Positions 1 through 6,203 of a DNA stretch of 23,849 nt are shown here, piece after piece. This DNA is from PHAA01 sp964584415 (lineage in GTDB: Bacteria; Bacillota; Syntrophomonadia; Syntrophomonadales; Syntrophomonadaceae), in assembly GCA_964584415.1 (NCBI GenBank), contig CAZOZX010000023.1:1-23849 (forward strand), read 5' to 3'. The notes beneath the pieces were generated by a model. It saw nothing but the letters and a program-made list of their open reading frames with translations, was not told the origin of the DNA and ran no database searches. The position numbers and the translations under genes were made by a program. Each line of letters opens with the position of its first letter. Position 1 is the stretch's first letter.

Positions 1-23
1 AAAAATTTTTACTTATTAATCGA

Positions 24-52
24 TTGACACCAGGAATGTTTTTTTATATACT
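24..52 (+). promoter_or_regulatory. Upstream sigma-A promoter of veg (P1)
   Basis: A perfect -35 TTGACA at 24-29 is separated by 17 nt from TATACT at 47-52. It lies 42 bp upstream of a second promoter of the same architecture, so veg appears to have tandem promoters. Inferred from consensus only. Confidence 0.6.
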
Positions 53-65
53 ATACATTTTAATA

Positions 66-94
66 TTGACATAATACCCCCCTTGGTATATTAT
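66..94 (+). promoter_or_regulatory. Downstream sigma-A promoter of veg (P2)
   Basis: A perfect -35 TTGACA at 66-71 has a 17-nt spacer and a -10 TATTAT at 89-94. Predicted initiation is near 101, giving a short leader to the TTG start at 126. The surrounding DNA is AT-rich, as expected for a strong vegetative promoter. Confidence 0.75.
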
Positions 95-125
95 TATATA
101 ATACTTATACAAAGAAGGTGATGGT

Positions 126-404
126 TTGAGTTCTCCCAGAGCTATCGCAGAGATCAAAAAAGACTTGGAATACTTCGTAGGCAGCAAGATCAGATTGAAA
201 GCTAACCGAGGAAGGAACCGCATTATAGAGAAGGAAGGCGTGCTGGAATCCATTTACCCGAATTTATTTGTGGTTAGGCTGAACGAACGCAAGGTTGAAA
301 GAAAAGTTTCTTATACTTATGCAGACGTATTAACAGAGACAGTTGAGTTGTTTGTGTATGATAAACAGGATTTAGAAATAAGGATTGCTTCTGCTAACGC
401 GTAA
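126..404 (+). CDS. veg: Veg protein
   Basis: This 92-residue protein begins with a TTG codon placed just after the ribosome site AAGAAGGTGAT (112-122). The N-terminal segment (AIAEIKKDLEYFVGSKIRLKAN) and the following basic stretch, 'GRNRIIEKEGVLESIYPNLFVV', are typical of the short Veg/DUF1021 family of Firmicutes. The family has a small beta-barrel-like fold; in Bacillus subtilis Veg has been linked to biofilm matrix gene expression, and its exact biochemistry is unsettled. It is monocistronic here: tandem vegetative promoters lie upstream and a strong terminator directly downstream. The location two to four genes before ispE matches the B. subtilis order. The identification is firm; the cellular role is taken from the family. 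Confidence 0.92.
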   Translation: MSSPRAIAEIKKDLEYFVGSKIRLKANRGRNRIIEKEGVLESIYPNLFVVRLNERKVERKVSYTYADVLTETVELFVYDKQDLEIRIASANA

Positions 405-420
405 AAGAATTTGACTCCAT

Positions 421-452
421 AGACTGCATCAAATTGATGCAGTCTTTTTTTG
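421..452 (+). terminator. Rho-independent terminator after veg
   Basis: A near-perfect hairpin with arms 421-430 and 436-445 (AGACTGCATC / GATGCAGTCT, extendable inward with A-T pairs) is followed by a run of eight T. It starts 16 nt after the veg stop codon. Confidence 0.92.
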
Positions 453-511
453 TCCAGGGCGAAAGTGAGAGGAGAAGCAAATTACTTAAGTTATGTGATC
501 AGGCAGGATAA

Positions 512-540
512 TCATACTAATGACGATCTTTCCATATAAA
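512..540 (+). promoter_or_regulatory. Possible sigma-E-type promoter
   Basis: TCATACT (512-518), 14 nt, then CATATAAA (533-540) resembles the mother-cell sigma-E pattern (KMATATT ... CATACAHT): 6 of 7 and 6 of 8 positions fit. It sits 25 nt before the start of the next gene. Consensus match only; several other factors could use an AT-rich element like this. Confidence 0.3.
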
Positions 541-564
541 TAAAGAAAAAATGAGGTGATAAGG

Positions 565-1362
565 GTGGAAAATGACATCTCATTGTGGACTCCCGTGGTT
601 ATTGCGCAATTACCCTTCCCGAAAACCTGCCGACAGATCTACAGAATCAAACTGGAAGCCGGCTATAAAAGAATTGATGACATTAGAGTGAAAATCAGGC
701 ATTGCCAGGCAAATCGACAGTCCAAGTATTTGGAAGCATCAATCGAGATAGAAATTATTGTGCTATACGAAGATGGCCACGGAAATACCCGCATATTTTG
801 CCGCCAGGTTGTTATTAAAGAACGGATGGATTGGCCCAGTATAGATAAAAAATTGGTAACGAGTGATGTTAAATATATATTACAATTAAAGGATTTACAT
901 TGGGATACTGAGTTCATCCGAGATGAGATAGCAGTAGAGATAACAGCGGCCTATATGATCAACGTAGTCAGAGAACAGGTTGTAAAGTTAAATTTGCAGA
1001 GTAAAGTCCCAGAAGAGAGACAGATGGCTATTTACGGCAGTAACCAAGAAGATATCGATAGAATACAAAGTGAAAACGAAGTTTTAGTGCGGAGGATAGG
1101 TTGTTACCAGAAGGATGTGGCCAGTCTCCAACATGGAATTAGAAAGGTAGAGGAACGTAATGCTCAATTGCATAGAGAATTAGACCAAACCAGGGAACGG
1201 ATTCAACAGTTGCAAGAGACCATAACCCGAAAAGAACTTTTGCTTTCCAAGTATAAAATTAAAACTTCTCCGAGCCCTTCCTCTATAAAACAAAACCGTT
1301 CTTCAGATGGTGACACTAAGATTGGCCAACGATTAAAACGCTTACTATTAAGCTGCCTATAA
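565..1362 (+). CDS. Uncharacterised protein, SPOCS-like N-terminus plus coiled coil
   Basis: I do not recognise a named family with certainty. The best start is GTG at 565, because the upstream in-frame GTG at 556 lies inside the ribosome site GAGGTGAT (553-560). The 265-residue product has no signal peptide or membrane segment. Residues of about 1-145 alternate hydrophobic and polar positions in beta-strand fashion (for example 'ASIEIEIIVLYEDGHGN' and 'DEIAVEITAAYMINVV'), which resembles DUF3794/SPOCS domains of spore coat assembly proteins such as SipL. Residues of about 160-230 (from 'NQEDIDRIQSENEVLVRRI' through 'ELDQTRERIQQLQETITRK') form a heptad-rich coiled coil, followed by a basic, serine-rich tail. 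The gene lies between veg and a cysteine-rich protein with a sigma-K-like promoter, so a spore-coat role is plausible but inferred. Confidence 0.6.
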   Translation: MENDISLWTPVVIAQLPFPKTCRQIYRIKLEAGYKRIDDIRVKIRHCQANRQSKYLEASIEIEIIVLYEDGHGNTRIFCRQVVIKERMDWPSIDKKLVTSDVKYILQLKDLHWDTEFIRDEIAVEITAAYMINVVREQVVKLNLQSKVPEERQMAIYGSNQEDIDRIQSENEVLVRRIGCYQKDVASLQHGIRKVEERNAQLHRELDQTRERIQQLQETITRKELLLSKYKIKTSPSPSSIKQNRSSDGDTKIGQRLKRLLLSCL

Positions 1363-1438
1363 TCGAGCATGACCGGCAATAGATAAATCAGTGCATTCCT
1401 AACAAGGAAACTGGCCTGGCAATTGTTTTTGGGATAAT

Positions 1439-1467
1439 CACACAATGTACCCTTCTTTCATAGTATA
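1439..1467 (+). promoter_or_regulatory. Sigma-K-like promoter of the cysteine-rich gene
   Basis: CACA (1439-1442), 16 nt, then CATAGTATA (1459-1467) matches the Bacillus sigma-K pattern mACm - 16 - CATAnnnTA at every specified position. Initiation would be near 1474, about 70 nt before the ATG. Sigma-K acts in the mother cell late in sporulation, when coat genes are transcribed. No experimental support is available. Confidence 0.45.
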
Positions 1468-1546
1468 TCTTAGAAATTTGGCCAACGAATTTCTGAGACC
1501 CGTGAGGGTTAAAACGAAGAATTAGAGAGAAGGAGGGGAAAGAAAC

Positions 1547-2152
1547 ATGTTGAAATGCGAATTCCCGGAGGGTTGCAGGCTGGACCTGTGGGCAAAAGTA
1601 ATTAAGGCCAAATACATTGAGAAAGGGGCCGAAGTACTAGGCAAAGCCATATGCATCCCTTGCGCAGAAGTGGGTGGCTATGTTAGTCTGATTGACGATT
1701 TCAAAATCAAAGTCAATTGTGCAACTGAGACACTTAACTTCAACCGGGTAAAGATCACCATCGATTTTGATTTAATTCTGGTTCTGATCGTTGGAAATCC
1801 ACCCGATACTGAATACCAGATATTCACTGTACCGTGCAATGTCTATGAAGAAACTGTTGAATTAACAGAATTTGATCCACCCCTTACGCCAGAAGAATTC
1901 AGGAGTGAGGTAGATCAATCAGAGCTCATCCTCTGTAACTGGGACTTTGATTATGATATCAAGGGTACTTGTGAAGAGGAGCACAGCCCTTGCCGTCGGC
2001 GTGTATATGAAAATGATCTCACTGATCATGTTACACCAGTTGTGCGTGGAACCTGCGTAGAAGTAAAAGTGTTTGTTGACATCATTGATAAGCTGGGTAA
2101 AATGCATGATATCATCGTCTATGGAGAGTTGGATCCCGAAACCGAGTGCTAG
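1547..2152 (+). CDS. Cysteine-rich conserved protein, candidate spore coat component
   Basis: This 201-residue acidic protein starts at ATG after a perfect ribosome site (AGAAGGAGGGG, 1528-1538). It has 11 cysteines, at residues 4, 10, 36, 39, 58, 97, 130, 142, 149, 170 and 201, including one CxxC ('CIPC'), and no signal peptide or membrane span. Two beta-rich blocks (about 15-100 and 120-195) suggest a duplicated fold; the first ('AEVGGYVSLIDDFKIKV') vaguely recalls the SPOCS/DUF3794 family, but I cannot assign it. High cysteine content and a sigma-K-like promoter suggest a spore coat protein cross-linked by disulfides. That is an inference. The gene is bounded by its own promoter and terminator, so it is probably monocistronic. 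A metal-binding role is the main alternative. Confidence 0.6.
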   Translation: MLKCEFPEGCRLDLWAKVIKAKYIEKGAEVLGKAICIPCAEVGGYVSLIDDFKIKVNCATETLNFNRVKITIDFDLILVLIVGNPPDTEYQIFTVPCNVYEETVELTEFDPPLTPEEFRSEVDQSELILCNWDFDYDIKGTCEEEHSPCRRRVYENDLTDHVTPVVRGTCVEVKVFVDIIDKLGKMHDIIVYGELDPETEC

Positions 2153-2166
2153 GATTTATTATTGTG

Positions 2167-2197
2167 AAATGCTCGATCATTAAGATCGGGCATTTTT
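2167..2197 (+). terminator. Terminator after the cysteine-rich gene
   Basis: Arms 2167-2178 and 2184-2195 form a 12-bp stem with one G-U pair and a 5-nt loop, ending in TTTTT. It lies 14 nt after the stop codon. Confidence 0.9.
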
Positions 2198-2308
2198 CAC
2201 TGCCCAAACTTTGGGATAGATCAGTCAAGGAATCGTCTCATAAATGTTCTTTGGGAAAAGGCTGTACCCGCTGAAAACTTCAGTGAAAACAATCATGAGG
2301 TGAACAGA

Positions 2309-3316
2309 TTGTTGCGATTTGGTCTTGCCTTGGGAGGCGGAGGGCTAAAGGGAATTGCACATATCGGGGTCCTTCAAGTTCTGATGGATAATGAAATATT
2401 CCCTGATTATATAACAGGAACCAGCGCTGGCAGCATAATCGCTTCTTTATATGCCAGCGGGATTTCGCCGTATGAGATGGAAAAAATAGTACTCAATTTG
2501 TCCCCGCGGGACTATATTGATTACAATTTTGCAGGTCTGTTCAAATATTTGTTAAGTTGGCTATTTCCCAGATACTGTTACTCTCTCGATGGGCTGATAG
2601 TAGGGGATAAAATCGAACACCTAATATATCAATGGACTAATGGGAAATCATTACCTGATCTAAAATTACCTATAGCCATTATAGCCTGTGACATTGATAG
2701 CGGGAATAAGATTGTTTTTTCCAATCAGGTTCTAGTTGGAGCTGAGAGCGAAAAAGTCATTAAAGATGCGTTGGTGAGTGAAGCAGTACGTTCCAGCATA
2801 TCAATTCCAGTAACCTTTATCCCTAAGCAATTCCGAGGAATGCAAATTATAGATGGAGGAGTCAAAGACATAGTACCCGCCATGGTTACCAAAGCAATGG
2901 GGGCACAATATGTTGTTGGCATTAACCTGGGTATGGAGAACTACCAGAGCGGTGTAAAAGGTATTCCGCAAATAGTTGGACGAACGCTTGATATTTTGAT
3001 CTATGAGACGTCTGATACGGAAGAAGATTTCTTTGCCGATTTGCTTCTGCATCCGGATGTATCTGACGTCTCCCTCACGGATATTAAGGAAGCTCCCAGG
3101 ATAATCCGAGCCGGCAGGAGAGTAATGCGTGACAATATAGCTAAACTAAAAGAAGATCTGGGTTACAACGGTGTAACAAATCTATCCCGGCCAACATATA
3201 TTAGGCATAAAGGTACCAAGGATTGCAGTACTAATAATCATGGCAGGGGAGGGGTGCCGCTTGGCAACGGAACAATTTCAGCATGCCACATTCTACCTAA
3301 CCAAAAACCAGGTTAA
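2309..3316 (+). CDS. Patatin-like phospholipase
   Basis: A patatin-family serine hydrolase of about 335 residues, expected to cleave acyl esters of phospholipids or neutral lipids. The catalytic signature is complete: oxyanion loop GGGGLKG (residues 9-15), nucleophile Ser39 in GTSAG, and the dyad Asp182 in 'IIDGGVKD'. It belongs to the bacterial RssA/YchK-like group and has no signal peptide, so it is probably cytosolic or peripheral at the membrane. Start: TTG at 2309 lies 8 nt after GAGG of the ribosome site GAGGTGA; an in-frame GTG at 2300 falls inside that site and is rejected. The final ~60 residues (after 'VSLTDIKEAPRII') are not part of the core fold, and their coding DNA overlaps the start of a small ribbon-helix-helix gene, so the two are probably co-transcribed. 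Confidence 0.88.
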   Translation: MLRFGLALGGGGLKGIAHIGVLQVLMDNEIFPDYITGTSAGSIIASLYASGISPYEMEKIVLNLSPRDYIDYNFAGLFKYLLSWLFPRYCYSLDGLIVGDKIEHLIYQWTNGKSLPDLKLPIAIIACDIDSGNKIVFSNQVLVGAESEKVIKDALVSEAVRSSISIPVTFIPKQFRGMQIIDGGVKDIVPAMVTKAMGAQYVVGINLGMENYQSGVKGIPQIVGRTLDILIYETSDTEEDFFADLLLHPDVSDVSLTDIKEAPRIIRAGRRVMRDNIAKLKEDLGYNGVTNLSRPTYIRHKGTKDCSTNNHGRGGVPLGNGTISACHILPNQKPG

Positions 3317-3419
3317 TGACATAAAGGAATTGGCCAAAAGATACCAGATATCGCGCAGTGCACTGGTAAGAATGATAATCAGGGAATATCTCGCAAGGCA
3401 AAATGAAGAAAAAAAATAG
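3261..3419 (+). CDS. Ribbon-helix-helix (CopG/Arc-type) small protein overlapping the patatin gene
   Basis: A 52-residue reading frame, shifted relative to the patatin gene, begins at TTG 3261 six nt after the ribosome site GGGGAGGGG (3246-3254). A longer in-frame ATG at 3240 lacks a comparable site. The layout is that of a one-domain RHH DNA-binding protein: beta-strand 'ATFYLTKNQ', helix A 'VNDIKELAKRY', turn 'QISRSA', helix B 'LVRMIIREYLARQ', and a short lysine-rich tail. Such proteins dimerise through the strand and bind operators in the major groove. They are often autoregulators or antitoxins, but no toxin gene is adjacent. It shares 56 nt with the end of the lipase gene and is followed at once by a terminator, so it is the last gene of a two-gene transcript. 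Its target is unknown. Confidence 0.82.
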   Translation: MATEQFQHATFYLTKNQVNDIKELAKRYQISRSALVRMIIREYLARQNEEKK

Positions 3420-3423
3420 AATT

Positions 3424-3449
3424 AAAACGCCCACATAAGGGGCGTTTTT
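3424..3449 (+). terminator. Terminator after the lipase/RHH pair
   Basis: AAAACGCCC (3424-3432) pairs with GGGCGTTTT (3440-3448) across a 7-nt loop, followed by T. It starts 5 nt after the RHH stop. Confidence 0.92.
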
Positions 3450-3553
3450 GATTTACTATGAAGGTTTTCTTGTGACTAGCTCTGTAAATACCACATTATA
3501 ATTAAAGGCTTGAAATGAAATGCTTATATTTCAAAACAACAATTTAGGCAAAT

Positions 3554-3667
3554 TTATTTCGCAATCAAGTTCAATAGTCCCATCATAGCTAGATAGGCTA
3601 TGATGACAAATGTTAATCCTCCCACCCCTGTCTCAATAAACTCTTTTTTAGAGAAATCAGCAAACAT
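3554..3667 (-). CDS. 37-residue membrane peptide
   Basis: On the minus strand, an ATG at 3667 follows a strong ribosome site (GGAGGTG, 6-nt gap) and encodes 37 residues ending in TAA. The peptide has a short polar head (residues 1-13, 'MFADFSKKEFIET'), a glycine pair, and one hydrophobic segment (residues 18-36, 'LTFVIIAYLAMMGLLNLIA') ending in Lys, which reads as a single-pass membrane peptide. A near-perfect vegetative promoter lies 43 nt upstream of the start. Promoter, ribosome site and clean helix together make chance unlikely. I know no family for it. It could be a small regulatory membrane protein or a type I-toxin-like peptide; no antisense RNA gene is evident, so the function stays open. 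Confidence 0.72.
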   Translation of the reverse strand: MFADFSKKEFIETGVGGLTFVIIAYLAMMGLLNLIAK

Positions 3668-3709
3668 TTGATGCACCTCCATTAAATGCCGAACGTAAGT
3701 TCTGGTGAT

Positions 3710-3737
3710 ATTGTAACACAAACACATGTTCTGTCAA
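3710..3737 (-). promoter_or_regulatory. Strong sigma-A promoter for the membrane peptide
   Basis: On the minus strand, TTGACA (3737-3732) is followed after 16 nt by TACAAT (3715-3710). Initiation would fall near 3703, giving a leader of roughly 36 nt before the ATG at 3667. Confidence 0.78.
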
Positions 3738-3843
3738 TGGGTTTAAGAAAAATAACAAACGCAATGTGTATCAGCTTTTAATTTAGATTGGAAAAAGGGA
3801 TTTTTATTTAAGAAGAGAATAGTGCAGCCCCTAAGAACCAAAT

Positions 3844-3873
3844 GTTTAAAATCTATCCAGACAGTAAATAATG
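3844..3873 (+). promoter_or_regulatory. Candidate sigma-F promoter of spoIIR
   Basis: GTTTA (3844-3848), 15 nt, then GTAAATAATG (3864-3873) fits the forespore sigma-F pattern GYWTA - GGNNANAMTD with one mismatch (second G). In B. subtilis spoIIR is a sigma-F gene. Initiation near 3880 would leave only the TTG 3897 start available, which agrees with the ribosome site. Confidence 0.5.
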
Positions 3874-3896
3874 CAATTACAGGGGAGGTAATTGCA

Positions 3897-4457
3897 TTGA
3901 AAAAATTATTTGGAATTATGGTTTTATTCGTCTTTTTTATCGCAGCGGGTTGGACAGCTGCCAATCGCAATGTCCCATTGGAAGATAGTGTATTCCGACT
4001 TCATGTTATTGCCAATAGTGATGACCCGGCCGATCAGGTATTAAAAATGGCAGTAAAAGATGATATCTTATTGTTGATGCAGCAGGAATTTTCCGGGGTG
4101 GGAAATGCCGATGAGGCCAGACAGTTAGCCCAAGCAGATATTCCCTTAATTCAATCGGTGGCCAGTAACCGAATTATTGCCAATGGTTATAATTATCCGG
4201 TATCGGTTTATGTAGGGGAGTATGAGTTCCCAACCAAATCATATGGAAACCTGGTGTTTCCTCCGGGCAATTATCAGGCTCTACGGGTGGTGATTGGAGA
4301 GGGGCAGGGAAAAAATTGGTGGTGCGTGCTGTTCCCTCCCTTATGTCTGGTATCATCAGATCAACAGGCACTAGGATTGAACACTCCCCAACAAGCTCAG
4401 ATTACCTTTAAGTGCCTGGAATTAATTCCTCGGGGAGTAAAAGTAGTAAATAAATAG
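3897..4457 (+). CDS. spoIIR: Stage II sporulation protein R
   Basis: SpoIIR is the forespore-made, exported signal that triggers SpoIIGA to process pro-sigma-E in the mother cell. The 186-residue product has an N-terminal signal/anchor (about residues 2-20, 'KKLFGIMVLFVFFIAAGW'), then the family hallmark 'FRLHVIANSDDPADQ' and the C-terminal block 'GNYQALRVVIGEGQGKNWWC'. TTG 3897 is chosen because it lies 7 nt after GGGGAGGT (3882-3889) and puts the signal peptide at the terminus; the open frame extends 25 codons further upstream, but that part contains the likely sigma-F promoter. The gene is monocistronic, ending in its own terminator. In B. subtilis spoIIR is elsewhere in the chromosome (near glyC), so this placement before ispE is a lineage-specific arrangement. 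Confidence 0.95.
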   Translation: MKKLFGIMVLFVFFIAAGWTAANRNVPLEDSVFRLHVIANSDDPADQVLKMAVKDDILLLMQQEFSGVGNADEARQLAQADIPLIQSVASNRIIANGYNYPVSVYVGEYEFPTKSYGNLVFPPGNYQALRVVIGEGQGKNWWCVLFPPLCLVSSDQQALGLNTPQQAQITFKCLELIPRGVKVVNK

Positions 4458-4472
4458 GAATATCATTTAGTC

Positions 4473-4512
4473 AGGTTCGTCGGGTGGTATTAGCCAACCG
4501 TCGGACCTTTTT
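4473..4512 (+). terminator. Terminator after spoIIR
   Basis: Arms 4473-4487 and 4494-4508 form a 15-position stem with two mismatches and one G-U pair around a 6-nt loop, followed by TTTTT. Confidence 0.85.
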
Positions 4513-4570
4513 AAATGTGATAGGATGGGCTCTGCTGGATACGGGCTTTTATTTTCAAAAAGGCTATGTG

Positions 4571-4576
4571 TATAAT
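4571..4576 (+). promoter_or_regulatory. Candidate -10 element for ispE
   Basis: A perfect TATAAT lies 27 nt before the ispE start. The region 17 nt upstream (TTTATT, 4548-4553) is a poor -35, so only the -10 is supported. Confidence 0.45.
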
Positions 4577-4602
4577 GAAAAAAATGTTTAGGAGTGGGCT
4601 GG

Positions 4603-5460
4603 GTGAATAATCAGGTGGTTGTCGAAGCTCCCGCCAAAATAAACCTTACCCTTAAAGTGGTCGCGAAAAGAACCGACGGCTATCATGAACTGGAAACAGT
4701 AATGCAGCAGATAAACCTTTGTGACCAGATATTTATAGATACTGCTGACCAAGGTATTATTGTAAACAGCAATAGTAATGAAATCCCTCAGAACAAAAGC
4801 AATCTAGCCTATAAGGCTGCACATTTACTTTGCGAACAATTTGCTATAAAATTGGGTCTGCGAATATATATTAACAAAAAAATACCGGTAGGGGCCGGAT
4901 TGGCCGGAGGAAGCACGGACGCTGCCGCGGTATTGCTCGGTATTAATGAATTATTCAATCTGCAGATAAGCAACCAGGATCTCTTGGAATTAGGTCTTCA
5001 GATCGGTTCTGATGTACCCTTTTGTATATTGGGTGGAACGGCAATCGCTCGCGGACGAGGCGAGATATTAACACCGATGCTCCCAGGTCCTCGTTTAGAA
5101 ATGTTACTGGTAAAACCCCCATTCCAATTGTCTACAGCTGAGATATTTCGCGCCCTGAGATTAGAAGAGCTTAGTAATTGCCCTGATAATGCAGCCTTTC
5201 TTGAGGCGTGGGGAAGATATGATATTATTGGAATAACCGCGCAAATGAAAAATGATCTTGAAGCGGTAAGCATTGCTAAATGCCCAGTAATATTGACCAT
5301 AAAAAACAGACTATATCAGCTGGGCGCTTTTCATTCCTTGATGTCAGGGAGCGGACCCAGTGTGGTAGGATTCTTCCATGACCGCGACGCAGCAGTTCGA
5401 GCCTGGCAGGCAATAAAAGATACCTATAACGAGTCATACCTGGTTACAACTTATCTTTAA
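4603..5460 (+). CDS. ispE: 4-diphosphocytidyl-2-C-methyl-D-erythritol kinase
   Basis: IspE phosphorylates the 2-hydroxyl of CDP-methylerythritol with ATP, a middle step of the methylerythritol phosphate route to isoprenoid precursors, in the cytosol. The 285-residue length is typical. GHMP-kinase motifs are clear: the N-terminal 'PAKINLTLKV' with its catalytic Lys, the glycine-rich ATP loop 'PVGAGLAGGSTDAAA', and the C-terminal 'LMSGSGPSVVGFF'. GTG 4603 is chosen because TAGGAG (4589-4594) lies 8 nt ahead of it; an in-frame GTG at 4594 would overlap that site. It is the first gene of a probable operon with the GntR regulator (19-nt gap) and the nucleotidyltransferase after it. In B. subtilis ispE is likewise next to the veg region. 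Confidence 0.95.
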   Translation: MNNQVVVEAPAKINLTLKVVAKRTDGYHELETVMQQINLCDQIFIDTADQGIIVNSNSNEIPQNKSNLAYKAAHLLCEQFAIKLGLRIYINKKIPVGAGLAGGSTDAAAVLLGINELFNLQISNQDLLELGLQIGSDVPFCILGGTAIARGRGEILTPMLPGPRLEMLLVKPPFQLSTAEIFRALRLEELSNCPDNAAFLEAWGRYDIIGITAQMKNDLEAVSIAKCPVILTIKNRLYQLGAFHSLMSGSGPSVVGFFHDRDAAVRAWQAIKDTYNESYLVTTYL

Positions 5461-5479
5461 AAAAGAGGTGATTTAAACT

Positions 5480-6181
5480 ATGCCGGAAAGACGTTTAATC
5501 CCTGTTGACCTGGATTCTTACAAGCCTTTACGCGAATTAGTGCTGGATGCTATTCGTACTGCTATTATGAATGGAACGTTGCAGCCTCGAGAAAGGCTGA
5601 TGGAGCTGCAATTGGCAGAAGAGCTGGGGGTATCTCGTACCCCGATCAGGGAAGCCCTGCGTAAATTGGAGCTCGAAGGTTTTATTGTTATGGTCCCCCG
5701 TAAGGGTGCCTATGTAGCAGATCTTTCTTTTAAGGATATTGCTGATGTTTTTGAGATAAGAGCGGCCTTGGAGGGATTGGCAGCCAGTTTAGCAGCGGAA
5801 AGGATCACCGATGAAGAGCTTGATGCCATGGAAAGGCTGCTGGTGGGAAAGCAAGAAGCTATAACTCATGGCGATATTGATAGGCTGGTGGAGGTAGACA
5901 CTTCTTTCCATGAATTGTTATATAAGGCTAGCCGCAATGCTAGATTAGCTACCATTATAAGTAACCTAAGAGAACAAATACAAAGATTTCGATTGACATC
6001 GTTATCTTTTCCGGGTCGAAATAAGGAATCCCTAAAAGAACACAAACAATTGGTTGAAGCTATACAATCCCGTGATAGTCAGTTGGCCAGGCAACTAGCC
6101 CAAGAACACATTGAGAACGCCGAAAATGTGCTAATTGAATGTATTAAGCTGGAAGCCAGTAAAGAGGAGCCTAATCCATAA
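5480..6181 (+). CDS. GntR-family regulator, FadR/FCD type
   Basis: A 233-residue transcription factor. Residues ~12-75 form the winged helix-turn-helix ('LRELVLDAIRTAIMNGTL', 'AEELGVSRTPIREALRKLE', wing 'GFIVMVPRKGAYVAD'). Residues ~85-225 form an all-helical FCD ligand domain with the usual Asp/His metal-site positions ('VDTSFHELLYKAS', 'EHKQLVEAI', 'EHIENAENV'). Such regulators commonly sense carboxylates. The start ATG 5480 follows GAGGTGAT at 5465-5472. It sits in the place where Bacillus has purR, but the two are unrelated: PurR is a phosphoribosyltransferase-fold protein. Downstream lies a MobA-like transferase 22 nt away. The effector and targets cannot be told from sequence; no obvious operator palindrome is seen at its own start. 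Confidence 0.9.
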   Translation: MPERRLIPVDLDSYKPLRELVLDAIRTAIMNGTLQPRERLMELQLAEELGVSRTPIREALRKLELEGFIVMVPRKGAYVADLSFKDIADVFEIRAALEGLAASLAAERITDEELDAMERLLVGKQEAITHGDIDRLVEVDTSFHELLYKASRNARLATIISNLREQIQRFRLTSLSFPGRNKESLKEHKQLVEAIQSRDSQLARQLAQEHIENAENVLIECIKLEASKEEPNP

Positions 6182-6203
6182 TAACATTATGGAGGTATTG
6201 TTA

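Noticed and set aside
1472..1494. AGAAATT/AATTTCT inverted repeat before the cysteine-rich gene
   Set aside because: Seven weak pairs over a 9-nt loop in AT-rich leader; expected by chance.
3511..3535. AT-rich inverted repeat TTGAAAT/ATTTCAA downstream of the membrane peptide
   Set aside because: Only 7 bp of A-T pairs and no T-run on the minus strand; not convincing as a terminator.
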